From Aurantiacibacter zhengii (GTDB lineage: Bacteria; Pseudomonadota; Alphaproteobacteria; Sphingomonadales; Sphingomonadaceae), in assembly GCF_003584125.1 (NCBI RefSeq), contig NZ_QXFL01000002.1, forward strand, positions 558,001-622,000: a DNA stretch of 64,000 nt. The letters are read 5' to 3'. The notes beneath the pieces are model-generated. The model was not told where the DNA came from, did no database searches, and saw only the letters and a program-made list of their open reading frames with translations. The translations under genes were made by a program, and so were the position numbers. Shown here piece by piece: positions 36,835-45,501 of the stretch. Position 1 is the stretch's first letter, and each line of letters opens with the position of its first letter.

Positions 36835-37035
36835 ATGCAGCGCTATCAGCTTGATTTTCGGACCGATGCCAGCGGCGCACCGCAGAGCTTTGACGTGCCG
36901 GACATCGCGACCGCGCTGGTGGTGGCGGATATCAACCTGGCGGATGGCCAGGCCAGCCTGCGCGATGGCGAGAAGCTGGTCGCCCGGCTGGAGAAGCGCC
37001 ACGTGGGCGGCTCCTCCTACTGGCACGTAAGCTAG
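36835..37035 (+). CDS. Small hypothetical protein
   Basis: 66 aa, beginning MQRYQLDFRTDASG and ending SSYWHVS. A strong ribosome site AGGAGGTGAAGGG lies just before ATG at 36835, which decides the start over a TTG at 36799. No membrane segment; a mixed alpha/beta chain with DINLADGQASLRDGEKLVARLE in the middle. No family recognised. Convergent with bfr. Confidence 0.7.
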   Translation: MQRYQLDFRTDASGAPQSFDVPDIATALVVADINLADGQASLRDGEKLVARLEKRHVGGSSYWHVS

Positions 37036-37044
37036 GGACAGCCG

Positions 37045-37548
37045 TCAGGCCGCTCCCGCGTCGTTCTCACCTTCTCCCGCAGCCTTCGAATTAAGCTGCA
37101 CGTAATTCTGGATTCCCATCCGCTCGATCAAGTCGAACTGGGTTTCCAGGAAGTCGACATGCTCCTCCTCGCTGGCGAGGATATTCTCGAACAGCTGGCC
37201 CGAGGTGAAATCTTTCACCTCCTGGCAGTAGTCGGCAGCTTCGCGCAGCAGCGGGATCGCTTCGTACTCCAGTTCCAGATCGGCCTTCAGGATTTCCTCG
37301 ACGGTTTCGCCCACCTTCAGCTTGTGCAGGGCCTGGAAATTGGGGAGCCCGTTCAGGAACAGGATACGATCGGCCAGCCAGTCGGCATGCTTCATCTCGT
37401 CGATCGACTCGTGTCGCTCGTACTCGGCCAGCTTGTAGACGCCCCAATCGTTCAGCACGCGGTAGTGCAGCCAGTACTGGTTGATCGCCGTCAGCTCGTT
37501 GGTGAGAGCCTTGTTCAAATATTCGATGACCTTGGCATCGCCCTTCAT
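37045..37548 (-). CDS. bfr: Bacterioferritin
   Basis: Haem-containing iron storage protein forming a 24-mer. 167 aa. Haem ligand Met52 and ferroxidase ligands Glu18, Glu51 and His54 are in their usual places (LTNELTAINQYWLHYRV; RHESIDEMKHADWLADR), with EEEHVDFLETQ later. The bfd gene lies 131 bp upstream on the same strand, and an inverted repeat, also found before bfd, lies between them. Confidence 0.96.
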   Translation of the reverse strand: MKGDAKVIEYLNKALTNELTAINQYWLHYRVLNDWGVYKLAEYERHESIDEMKHADWLADRILFLNGLPNFQALHKLKVGETVEEILKADLELEYEAIPLLREAADYCQEVKDFTSGQLFENILASEEEHVDFLETQFDLIERMGIQNYVQLNSKAAGEGENDAGAA

Positions 37549-37656
37549 GGCATGTCTCCTGGGTGAAATTCCTGAAAGGCAGTTGGTCAGGAACGCTGGC
37601 TCAATGCAAGCGAAAGCGAACGCGCAAACCGCGAAAAATGGCGGAAAACCGCGCTA

Positions 37657-37668
37657 TTGCGAATGCAA
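37657..37668. promoter_or_regulatory. TTGC-N4-GCAA palindrome upstream of bfr
   Basis: TTGCGAATGCAA (reverse TTGCATTCGCAA) lies 109-120 bases before the bfr start, downstream of bfd. It matches the palindrome in front of bfd in 11 of 12 bases. Confidence 0.5.
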
Positions 37669-37679
37669 ATCAGGTAAGG

Positions 37680-37871
37680 TCAGGCAGCGGCCAAGGGACA
37701 GGCCAGGGCCTCTCGCTCTTCCGCGATAACGCCCTCTGCCTCTTCCAGGCACTGGCCGCAATTGGGCCGCTTGCCCAGCTTCGCGTAGACCGATTCCGCA
37801 CCGCCACGATGCTGCCGCGCAGCCTTGCGCAGGTCATCTTCCCGAATGGCGTTGCAGATGCAGGTGTACAT
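37680..37871 (-). CDS. bfd: Bacterioferritin-associated ferredoxin
   Basis: 63 aa [2Fe-2S] protein that reduces bacterioferritin for iron release. Cluster cysteines Cys4, Cys6, Cys38 and Cys41 (MYTCICNAI; PNCGQC) have the Bfd spacing. ATG at 37871. Next gene on the strand is bfr. Confidence 0.95.
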   Translation of the reverse strand: MYTCICNAIREDDLRKAARQHRGGAESVYAKLGKRPNCGQCLEEAEGVIAEEREALACPLAAA

Positions 37872-37930
37872 GGGCGTGCGAATCTCTCGAAACTGATCCT
37901 TTGAATTGACGTCAAGTTAATGCGACTAAA

Positions 37931-37942
37931 TTGCATTAGCAA
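37931..37942. promoter_or_regulatory. TTGC-N4-GCAA palindrome upstream of bfd
   Basis: TTGCATTAGCAA, 60-71 bases before the bfd start, in an AT-rich stretch. A second overlapping repeat GCAA-N5-TTGC continues to 37951, and a perfect 10-bp palindrome TTGACGTCAA lies just before it (37907-37916). A candidate iron-responsive operator. Confidence 0.5.
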
Positions 37943-37978
37943 GCTATTTGCGAACAATTCTCAAGATCGTTTCGCCTG

Positions 37979-39256
37979 TTATCGCTTCAGCGCGAACACC
38001 TTCCCGTAGGTCAGGCAGCGCCACAGCCACTCCAGCGGGCCGTAGCGGTATTTTGCGAGCCACGGGCGCGACCAGGCCAGCATCACTGCCCAGCCAAGGG
38101 CCACGACAAGGTATAGCTCCGGCCGGGTCAGCTCGCCCCACAGGCCCCCCGCCCAGGGATGGAAGATCAGCATCATCAGCACCGACGTGCCCAGGTAATT
38201 GGTAAAGGCAGCGCGGCCCGCGGCAGACAGGCGCTCTGCCAGCCAGCCGCTGGCGGCATTGCCATACAGGGCCAGCAAAAGTGCAAGGCCCAGGACCATC
38301 GGCAGGCGGGGCAGCATGGAGAAAGCCATCATCGCCGAGAGCGTACCCCAGTAGGTGAAGCCGCCTGCCTTGGCCCACAGCGCCAGCCACAGGCACAGCC
38401 CGGCGCCGGTGAGAAACAGGCCCCAGCCCCATGCACGGCGTTTGCCCGTGTCGCCACCCGTTCCGAACCAGCCAAACCGGTAGAAGGCCATGCCAATCAG
38501 CATCAACGGCAGCGTCTCGAAGACGAACAGGAAAATTGCGTTGAACGGATCGGCGGCGTGCTCGGCGAAATTGTGCACGACGAAATCGGCGTAGGAGCCT
38601 TCGGTCATGATGGGGACTTCCGCCGCATCTTCGGCGATGGCAGCTTGTTTGCCCTCGGCGATGGAGGCGCGCGCCTCTTCCATCCCCTCTGCCTGCCCCA
38701 GCGACGTTTCCGCCATGAAATAGGCAGAGCCGAAAGTGAGAGCGTAGAACAGCGCGCCGACCACATATCCGATCAGCCCCAGCGTCAGCAATTTGCCCGC
38801 GGTCATCCGCAGGAAAAACATCGCGCCGAACCCGGCCACGGAATAGAGGATCAGGATATCGCCGCGCCAGATCAAGAAGTAGTGGATCAGGCCGAACAGC
38901 AGCAGAAACACCAGCCGCCGCGCCAGCAGCGTGCGGGTCGCGCCGCGCTCCCACGCCTTTTCCATGAACAGCGCCATCCCGGCACCGAACAGCAGGGTGA
39001 ACAGCCCGCGCATCTTGCCGTCGATGAGGACGAATTGCACCACCCACAGCCAGTCGGCGGTGGTATCGTGACCGGTCAGGAAAGCGTCGGGCCAGGAATA
39101 GGCACTCCACGGCTGGCCAAAAGCCACGATGTTGGCAGCCAGGATCCCCAGCACCGCGAACCCGCGAATGAAATCGAGGCTGGCAAGCCGCTCGCCCGCC
39201 GCGGCAGGCTTCAACTCCTGCATCTCGCCGTCGGGCGTCGCCATTTCCTGCGTCAT
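37979..39256 (-). CDS. DUF418 (YeiB-like) membrane protein
   Basis: 425 aa with about nine to ten membrane helices. N-terminal RLASLDFIRGFAVLGILAAN is the YeiB-like opening and the C-terminal signature GPLEWLWRCLTYG defines DUF418. A 50-residue loop in the middle (QAEGMEEARASIAEGKQAA) is acidic and helical. Function unknown; related to acyltransferase-3-like proteins. Transcribed alone. Confidence 0.88.
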   Translation of the reverse strand: MTQEMATPDGEMQELKPAAAGERLASLDFIRGFAVLGILAANIVAFGQPWSAYSWPDAFLTGHDTTADWLWVVQFVLIDGKMRGLFTLLFGAGMALFMEKAWERGATRTLLARRLVFLLLFGLIHYFLIWRGDILILYSVAGFGAMFFLRMTAGKLLTLGLIGYVVGALFYALTFGSAYFMAETSLGQAEGMEEARASIAEGKQAAIAEDAAEVPIMTEGSYADFVVHNFAEHAADPFNAIFLFVFETLPLMLIGMAFYRFGWFGTGGDTGKRRAWGWGLFLTGAGLCLWLALWAKAGGFTYWGTLSAMMAFSMLPRLPMVLGLALLLALYGNAASGWLAERLSAAGRAAFTNYLGTSVLMMLIFHPWAGGLWGELTRPELYLVVALGWAVMLAWSRPWLAKYRYGPLEWLWRCLTYGKVFALKR

Positions 39257-39330
39257 GCTGCTTCCCTCCTGTGCAACCCGCCAGCGTTATGGCGGGGCAC
39301 CGGCGGTTTGGGAAGCAATCGCGTGGCCGG

Positions 39331-40539
39331 TCAGTTACGCGTTACAAGGCAGTCGATCCCGGCACGCTGGAGGCTGGAACAGGCCGACTGTGCCTCTGCC
39401 TGCGATGCAAAACCACCGGCCTGCACGACCGTTACCCGTCCCCGGTCCAGGAACAGCCGCTGGCGCCCGGCCAGCTCCGCTCGGCCCGAAACCCTGCTCC
39501 ACAACCGCTCGGCATTGCCGGCAACGCCGAAGGCACCAAGCTGCACCCGCCACGGTCCGCTCCTCGCAGCCGCCGGACGCGGTGCAGGCGCTGCTGCCGT
39601 TGCAGGTGGCGCGGCGGCGACCGCCGCACGCTGCGGCGGCGGGGAAGGTCGCGGTGCAGGGGCCGGTGTGGACCGGGCATAGCTTGCCCCGGCCTGCGCC
39701 GGATCTTCCATGCCGGTCGCCTGCCGGGCCTGCTCCACCGCGTCACGCGCGGCGGCGACGGAGGGCGAGACCGAAACCGAAGGGATCGGACGCGGCACCC
39801 GCGATACCGCCGCAGTTTCTGGCGCAGTTTCTGGCGCAGAAGGCCGCGCCGCTGGAGGCGTCGTGGTCTGTATCGGATCTTGCCCCGGCACTGATGCAGG
39901 CGCCGAAAGGTCTGCTGCGGCCAGTTGTACCGACCGCGCCTGCTCCGCCTCCGTTTCCAGGCGGCGCGCCAGCGCGGCACCGCTCTGGCGCTGTTCCAGC
40001 GGGATGAAGGCATCCATCTGTTCGATGGCGGGGCCAGCCTGCGGCAGTCCGGCTCCGTTCGCCAGCGTCAGCAGGGCATAGGCGCGCTCCCAGTCCCGTT
40101 CCACCATGTCGCCGTTGAAGTGGGCAATGCCGATAAGATACTGCGCACGCGGATCGCCGCGGGTGGCGGCGGCCTGCACATAAGGAAGCGCCTCTTCCCG
40201 GCGGCCACCCTGGAACAGCATCAGGCCATAGGTATCGGCGGCCTGAAGGTGCCCTGCCAGGGCGGCTTGACGATAGAGCTCTTCTGCCCGCTCCATGTCG
40301 GTTGGCACGCCGCGGCCCAGCCGATAGGCCTGGCCCATGTTGAACATGGCATCGGGATCGCCCGCCTCTGCCGGTCCCTGCCACTCCGCCACTGCCGCGG
40401 CATAGTCTCCGCGAGACCATGCATCCACGCCGTCGCGCACTGTCGCACCAAGTGGAGCGGCCAGTGCCAGCGCGGCCAGCGCTCCCAGCGCTCCGGCCGC
40501 CTTCGTCCAGACGGTTCTTGTGTTGTCAGCCATTGCCAT
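39331..40539 (-). CDS. Sel1-repeat and SPOR-domain protein
   Basis: About 402 aa. Signal peptide (GALGALAALALAAPLGA), Sel1-like repeats with PDAMFNMGQAYRLGRGVPTD and QYLIGIAHFNGDMVERD (residues about 60-160), a long Pro/Ala-rich linker, and a C-terminal SPOR domain (WRVQLGAFGVAGNAERLWSR ... GRVTVVQAGGF). SPOR domains bind denuded peptidoglycan at division sites. Start chosen at 40539 for its distance from GGGGGA; ATG codons at 40545 and 40533 are also possible. Divergent from parA, which is followed by another SPOR protein. Confidence 0.85.
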   Translation of the reverse strand: MAMADNTRTVWTKAAGALGALAALALAAPLGATVRDGVDAWSRGDYAAAVAEWQGPAEAGDPDAMFNMGQAYRLGRGVPTDMERAEELYRQAALAGHLQAADTYGLMLFQGGRREEALPYVQAAATRGDPRAQYLIGIAHFNGDMVERDWERAYALLTLANGAGLPQAGPAIEQMDAFIPLEQRQSGAALARRLETEAEQARSVQLAAADLSAPASVPGQDPIQTTTPPAARPSAPETAPETAAVSRVPRPIPSVSVSPSVAAARDAVEQARQATGMEDPAQAGASYARSTPAPAPRPSPPPQRAAVAAAPPATAAAPAPRPAAARSGPWRVQLGAFGVAGNAERLWSRVSGRAELAGRQRLFLDRGRVTVVQAGGFASQAEAQSACSSLQRAGIDCLVTRN

Positions 40540-40795
40540 TCTCATGTCCCCCAAGAGGCGATCTGCACGATGGCATAGTAAACGAGCCATTAGCAAAGCG
40601 TTTATCCGCAGCAAATTTCCGGTCCGCACACACGCATGCCGGTCGCGGCCAAGCCCTCGCCCCGCGATCACGATCGACGAAAAGCTGTCCGGAAGCCGGG
40701 CCGAATTAACCCAAAATAAAGGGTAGTCTGCGAAGCCAATAGGCGAAGGCCCGAAATGAGACTTGGTCGGGTCGCTTGTTCTAGGGGGAATCGCG

Positions 40796-41518
40796 TTGCG
40801 CGTTTTGGCATTGGCATCGCAGAAGGGTGGCTCGGGTAAGACCACTCTATCCGGACACCTCGCTGTCCAGGCGCAGCGCGCTGGCGCAGGCCCGGTCGTG
40901 CTTATCGACATCGATCCGCAGGGATCGCTGGCCGACTGGTGGAACGAGCGCGAGGCGGAATATCCCGCTTTCGCGCAGACTACCGTGGCCCGGCTGGCAA
41001 ACGATCTCGCGATCCTGCGCCAGCAGGGTTTCAAGCTGGCGGTCATCGATACGCCGCCCGCCATCACCATGGCCATCCAGTCGGTGATCTCGGTGGCGGA
41101 ACTCATGGTCGTTCCCACCCGCCCCAGCCCGCATGACCTGCGCGCCGTGGGTGCCACGGTCGACCTGTGCGAACGTGCCGGCAAGCCGCTGATCTTCGTG
41201 GTCAACGCGGCGACGCCCAAGGCGAAGATCACCTCCGAAGCCGCGGTCGCGCTGTCGCAGCACGGCACAGTGGCCCCGATCACCATTCACCACCGCACCG
41301 ATTTCGCCGCCTCGATGATCGATGGCCGCACGGTGATGGAAGTCGACCCCGAAGGTCGCAGCGCGCAGGAAGTCACTGCCCTGTGGCACTATGTCGCCGA
41401 TCGCCTCGAAAAGAATTTCCGCCGTACGGTATTCGCTACCCCCGGCAGCAAGGCCGGGCAGGCCAATGGCGCAGCCCGCGCCCAGGGCGGGGGCTTTGGC
41501 CGCCGCGTCGCACAGTAA
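40796..41518 (+). CDS. ParA/MinD-type ATPase, orphan
   Basis: 240 aa deviant-Walker ATPase. ASQKGGSGKTTLSGHLA is the P-loop, IDIDPQGSLADWW and IDTPPA follow, FVVNAATPKAK is the third motif. No ParB gene is adjacent; the next gene is a small DNA-binding-like protein, so this is a cargo- or position-determining ParA rather than the chromosomal one. TTG at 40796 is chosen because AGGGGGAA stands seven bases before it and MRVLALASQKGG is the typical N-terminus. Confidence 0.88.
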   Translation: MRVLALASQKGGSGKTTLSGHLAVQAQRAGAGPVVLIDIDPQGSLADWWNEREAEYPAFAQTTVARLANDLAILRQQGFKLAVIDTPPAITMAIQSVISVAELMVVPTRPSPHDLRAVGATVDLCERAGKPLIFVVNAATPKAKITSEAAVALSQHGTVAPITIHHRTDFAASMIDGRTVMEVDPEGRSAQEVTALWHYVADRLEKNFRRTVFATPGSKAGQANGAARAQGGGFGRRVAQ

Positions 41519-41976
41519 TGGGGCGCGCCATGTCTGAAAGCAATTCGTTCGCCTCGCTCGGCCCCATGCTGCTGGCCCGCAAGGGCACGGCAAAGCCCGC
41601 CATGCGGGTGCAACTGACCCAGAACGACCGCACCGCCACGCTGGGTGACGATTTCGACCACCTGGCCGAAAGCCAGTCAGCGCTGGGTTGGAACGACATG
41701 GGTTTCGAAGACCAGGTCGTGCCCCTGCGAGTGGCGAACGATATCGCGGAAACGGCCTCCCTGCGCGAACGTCGCAAGGCCGTGGAGCAGGGACGACGCG
41801 CCGCATTCACGCTGCGCCTCGATGCCGAACGCCACCTCAAGCTGCGGCTTGCCAGCACGATGCAGGATTGCAGCGCGCAGGAACTGGTGACCGAGGCGCT
41901 CGACCGTTTCCTGTCCGAAATTCCCGAACTCGATTCCATCGCCGCGCACGTCGCCGGCAACAAGAGCAAGTCCTGA
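41518..41976 (+). CDS. ParA-linked small protein, possible ribbon-helix-helix
   Basis: 152 aa. Start ATG overlaps the parA stop (TAATG); a second ATG lies four codons on (MSESNSF). The N-terminal half looks disordered; the C-terminal FTLRLDAERHLKLRLASTM with SAQELVTEALDRFL has the strand-helix-helix pattern of ribbon-helix-helix proteins. It may be the DNA or partner-binding factor of the ParA, which is inference. No family name recognised. Confidence 0.7.
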   Translation: MGRAMSESNSFASLGPMLLARKGTAKPAMRVQLTQNDRTATLGDDFDHLAESQSALGWNDMGFEDQVVPLRVANDIAETASLRERRKAVEQGRRAAFTLRLDAERHLKLRLASTMQDCSAQELVTEALDRFLSEIPELDSIAAHVAGNKSKS

Positions 41977-41990
41977 AGGGGAGCTATCCG

Positions 41991-43451
41991 ATGAACGGCC
42001 CAACAAACGGCAAGCACAACCGCAAATCGGCAATCGGCCTCGGCATTTCCACGGCGATGGCCGCGGTATTGCTGTCTGGTTGTGCCGGAAACGCGATGCC
42101 GACCGCCGCAGTCGCCGCTTCCGATGCGCAGCACGCGATGGATCGCGGACACACCAGCGAAGCGATCCAGCACGCCGAACTCGCCGTGACGGCAGAGCCG
42201 CACAACGCGCAGTATCGCCTGACTCTGGGCAATGCCTACCTGCAGGAAGGCCGCTTCGCCTCCGCTTCCACCACCTTCCAGGATGCGATGACGCTGGGTG
42301 ACAACAGCCCGCGCGCCGCTCTCAGCCTCGCCCTCGCCCTTACCGGAGAGGGCCGCTTCGCCGAAGCCTCTGCGCTGCTGCGCGACTGGGAAGGCGAGAT
42401 CGCCGCAGCGGACCTTGGCCTTGCCCTGGCGCTGGCCGGAGAACCCGAGCGCGGCATTCACGTTCTTACCAACGCGATCCGCCAGGGCCAGAACACGGTC
42501 AAGGTGCGCCAGAACCTCGCCTATGCCTATGCCGTGGCCGGGCGCTGGCGCGATGCGCGCGTGATGGTGGAGCAGGATGTTCCCGCCGACCAGGTTGGCG
42601 CACGCATGCAGGAATGGGCGCAGATGACCCATGCCGAGGCCTATCAAACCCGTGTCGCGGGCTTGCTGGGCGTCCCTGCCGGAGTGCGCGATGGTGGCCA
42701 GCCGATGCACCTGGCGTTGAATAGCAGCCCCGCCATGGAACAGATGGCCGTCCAGGCCATGCAGCCCGCTGCCCCTGGCGGCGAACTGGCGGCGCTCGAT
42801 CCCGTGGCCGATGCGCCGGTTTCGGCCAGCAACGAGCCGGAAATCGGGCTCGACACTTACCAACAGGGTCCTGCGCCCGACGTGAGCTTTGCCGAATCGT
42901 TCGCCCGGCCCACTTCCGAAATCCCGGCACTTGCCCCCGTCACCACCGACACCATGGCCCTGGTCAGCTCGCCGCTGGCGCAGGAACCGGCCCGTGAGCG
43001 TGCCAACCGGCAGGCCGGCGAAGCTTCGCCGCGCCCCGCCGCGCGCCGCTATGCCCAAACTGCCGCCGCGCCGCGTGCCGCGGCAGCGCGCCCGGCCCCG
43101 GCGGCCGAACCCGCGATGGCCCGTGTCGCTTCGGCTGGTCCGGTGGCCGACGCCACGCACCTTGTGCAGCTTGGCAGTTTCTCCAGCGAACAGGGCGCTC
43201 GCCGCGCCTGGGGCATCTACGTCAGTCGCCACCCGGATCTCGCCAACCACGAAATGGTCATCACCGAAGCGGTGGTGCGCGGCAAGCGCTACTGGCGCGT
43301 TTCGGCAGGTGGCTTCAACGTCGCTTCCAGCCGTTCGATGTGCGCCAACGTGAACGGGTCGAATTCCGGCGAAGGCTGCATCACCTGGGCTGCCAGCAGC
43401 CCGCTGCCCGGTGCGGTGGATCGTGGCGGCGTCATGCTCGCCCGCCGCTGA
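41991..43451 (+). CDS. TPR and SPOR-domain lipoprotein
   Basis: 486 aa. Lipobox LLSGC places the lipid on Cys31. Tetratricopeptide-like repeats follow (DRGHTSEAIQHAELAVTAEP, YRLTLGNAYLQEGRFASAST, about residues 50-180), then an Ala/Pro-rich linker, and a SPOR domain at the end (HLVQLGSFSSEQGARRAWG; WRVSAGGF). It is the third gene of the parA unit, 14 bases after the second, and mirrors the divergent Sel1/SPOR gene across parA. Likely acts at the septal cell wall. Confidence 0.85.
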   Translation: MNGPTNGKHNRKSAIGLGISTAMAAVLLSGCAGNAMPTAAVAASDAQHAMDRGHTSEAIQHAELAVTAEPHNAQYRLTLGNAYLQEGRFASASTTFQDAMTLGDNSPRAALSLALALTGEGRFAEASALLRDWEGEIAAADLGLALALAGEPERGIHVLTNAIRQGQNTVKVRQNLAYAYAVAGRWRDARVMVEQDVPADQVGARMQEWAQMTHAEAYQTRVAGLLGVPAGVRDGGQPMHLALNSSPAMEQMAVQAMQPAAPGGELAALDPVADAPVSASNEPEIGLDTYQQGPAPDVSFAESFARPTSEIPALAPVTTDTMALVSSPLAQEPARERANRQAGEASPRPAARRYAQTAAAPRAAAARPAPAAEPAMARVASAGPVADATHLVQLGSFSSEQGARRAWGIYVSRHPDLANHEMVITEAVVRGKRYWRVSAGGFNVASSRSMCANVNGSNSGEGCITWAASSPLPGAVDRGGVMLARR

Positions 43452-43471
43452 TCGCAAAGCCAACGCTTTTG

Positions 43472-43508
43472 AAAGGCCCCTTTCCGCAACCGCGGAAGGG
43501 GGCTTTTT
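43472..43508 (+). terminator. Terminator of the parA unit
   Basis: AAAGGCCCC-TTTCCG / CGGAA-GGGGGCTTTTT with a short loop and T-run. It separates the SPOR lipoprotein from the convergent SDR gene. Confidence 0.88.
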
Positions 43509-43514
43509 CGTTAT

Positions 43515-44288
43515 CTACAGCGAATATCCGCCGTCGCTGACCAGCGTCGTACCGGTCATCGTGCCGGATGCACCCGATAGCAGGAACAGCACCTGGCCGG
43601 CGATCTCCTCGGCGCTTTCGAAGCGGCCCATCGGGGTCATCCCCTCGGCCATTGCCGAAAGCGCTCCTGCACGATCGCCCTGATGCTTTGCCACCAGGTT
43701 ATCGAAGAACGGCACCCCGTCCCAGATGCCGGTATCCACGCCGCCCGGCGCGATGGCGTTCACCCGTATCCGGCGGGGCGCGCCTTCCTTCGCCGCGATC
43801 TTTGCCATGTGGATGACTCCGGCTTTAGATGCGCCGTAGGGGCCGATCCCCGGCTCCGCCTTTACGCCCGCAACCGAAGCGGTTAGGACGATGGCCGCAC
43901 CGTCGCTCGCCAGCCGCATGGAACTGCGCAGCGAAAGGAACAGTCCGTCGAGATTGACCGAGATCACCTTGCGCCATTCCGCGAACGACATCTTGGCAAA
44001 GGTTGCGGGCTGGCCCGGAATACCGGCGTTGAGGAAGGCTGCGTCGAGCGTGGTGCCTCCATCGCTAGCGTCGGCCTCTACCGCGTCCCACAGCGCCTCG
44101 TCCGCGACATCGCCCGCGTGCAGCGAAACGGCGCACGGCAAGTCCATCGCCGCCAATCGCTCCTTGTCGAGATCGACGAGGACCAGGTGCTCTGCGCCCG
44201 CCTCCGCCAGTGCGCGCGCTGCGGCAGCGCCGATGCCCGATGCGGCCCCTGTCACAAGCGCCCGCTTGCCCGTGAAATCATGTGTCAA
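43515..44288 (-). CDS. SDR-family oxidoreductase
   Basis: 257 aa Rossmann enzyme. Cofactor motif VTGAASGIGAAAARAL, N-A-G motif (LNAGIPG), catalytic Ser-Tyr-Lys with YGASKAG. Substrate unknown. Start is TTG at 44288 with GGGGGGAG six bases upstream; it overlaps the end of the dihydroorotase-like gene by 11 bp, so the two belong to one transcript with pyrB. Confidence 0.9.
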   Translation of the reverse strand: MTHDFTGKRALVTGAASGIGAAAARALAEAGAEHLVLVDLDKERLAAMDLPCAVSLHAGDVADEALWDAVEADASDGGTTLDAAFLNAGIPGQPATFAKMSFAEWRKVISVNLDGLFLSLRSSMRLASDGAAIVLTASVAGVKAEPGIGPYGASKAGVIHMAKIAAKEGAPRRIRVNAIAPGGVDTGIWDGVPFFDNLVAKHQGDRAGALSAMAEGMTPMGRFESAEEIAGQVLFLLSGASGTMTGTTLVSDGGYSL

Positions 44289-45501
44289 TGCGCACTCCCC
44301 CCTTCCAAAGCGCCGTCACCCGGCCCTGCACCGGCTGCCGGTCGAACGGCGTATTGCCCGCAGCTGCCGCCATCTCGCGCGAATCCACGATCCAGGGTGC
44401 CTCTGGATCGAGCAGCGCGATGTCCGCCTCCAGCCCGTCCTCCAGCGATCCCGCCGTGACTCCCAGCAGCCGCGCCGGATTGCGGGCGAGCAGGTCGAAG
44501 GCGCGCACCATGTCGATCACTCCGTCACGTACCAGCGTCAGGGTCATGGCCAGCAGGGTCTCGGCACCCGCCATGCCCGGCGCGGCGTCGGCGAAGGGCA
44601 GGTTCTTGTCCTCCGGCCCGCGCGGATCGTGGCCGCTGGCGATCACGTCTATCGTGCCATCGGCGATAGCCTCGATCACGGCATGCCGGTCATCCTCCTC
44701 GCGCAGCGGCGGCGAAAGGCGGGTGAAGGTGCGGTAGTCGCCCATCGCGATGTCACTGAGCATGAAATGGGCGGGCGTTACCCCGGCGGTAATGTTCACT
44801 CCGCGCGCCTTTGCGGTTCGCACCAGTTCACAACCGGCGCGGGTGGTAACCTGCCGGGCGTGCACGCGCGCGCCGCTCATTTCAGCGAGCGCAATATCGC
44901 GCGCCAGCGCCAGCGCTTCCGCCTCCTTGGGGGCGCTGGGAAGGCCCAGCCGTGTCGCTATTTCGCCTGCGGTGGCCGCCGCCTTGCCCGCAATTCCGCC
45001 ATCCTCGGCATGGGTGACGACGACCATGTCGAGCATTGCGGCATATTGCAGCAGGCGCAGCATCACGCCGCTGTCGGCAATCCACCGGCGGCCGGTTGCA
45101 ATCGCCAGGGCGCCAGCCTCCCGCATCATCGCGATTTCGGCCAGATGCGCGCCGTCCAGCCCCTGCGTCGCGGCGGCCAGCGGGTGAACCCACAGATCGG
45201 GCTTGCCGCTTGTCGCCATGAACCGCACCCGCGCCGGATAGTCCAGCGGCGGGGAGAGGTCCGGCATCAGCGCGGCGCGGGTAATGCCGCCAAAGTGGAA
45301 GGCTGGCTTGTCGATTGCGAAAACGCCGAGATCGACGATGCCGGGCGTCACCAGCTTGCCACGGGCATCGATCACCTCGTCGCCATCATGCGCTTCGCCC
45401 GTGCCGATCAGGCCATCGGCGCAGCGCAAGGCGGCATCTTTCAGGCCATCCGGCAAAACCAGCGTGCCGTTGACGATGGTGAAGGGGCGCACCTGCTTCA
45501 T
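44278..45501 (-). CDS. Dihydroorotase-like protein lacking zinc ligands (PyrC'/PyrX type)
   Basis: 407 aa amidohydrolase fold. Its ATG overlaps the pyrB TGA (ATGA). The site where active dihydroorotases have D-x-H-x-H reads Asp57-Leu-Gly59-Val-Phe61, so both histidines are missing. The C-terminal catalytic Asp, normally in DHAPH, is also absent ([12 protein letters not shown]). His in VTHAEDG is kept. In Pseudomonas an inactive dihydroorotase encoded with pyrB is needed to assemble aspartate transcarbamoylase; this gene has the same position and defects. An active pyrC must be elsewhere. Confidence 0.85.
   Translation of the reverse strand: MKQVRPFTIVNGTLVLPDGLKDAALRCADGLIGTGEAHDGDEVIDARGKLVTPGIVDLGVFAIDKPAFHFGGITRAALMPDLSPPLDYPARVRFMATSGKPDLWVHPLAAATQGLDGAHLAEIAMMREAGALAIATGRRWIADSGVMLRLLQYAAMLDMVVVTHAEDGGIAGKAAATAGEIATRLGLPSAPKEAEALALARDIALAEMSGARVHARQVTTRAGCELVRTAKARGVNITAGVTPAHFMLSDIAMGDYRTFTRLSPPLREEDDRHAVIEAIADGTIDVIASGHDPRGPEDKNLPFADAAPGMAGAETLLAMTLTLVRDGVIDMVRAFDLLARNPARLLGVTAGSLEDGLEADIALLDPEAPWIVDSREMAAAAGNTPFDRQPVQGRVTALWKGGVRIDT

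Noticed and set aside
40546-40795. parS-like centromere site near the orphan parA
   Set aside because: No TGTTTCACGTGAAACA-like palindrome is present in the region, and no parB gene is near.
40540-41286. N-terminal extension of the Sel1/SPOR gene to 41286
   Set aside because: The extra 250 codons are antisense to parA and the signal peptide begins only after the ATG cluster near 40540.
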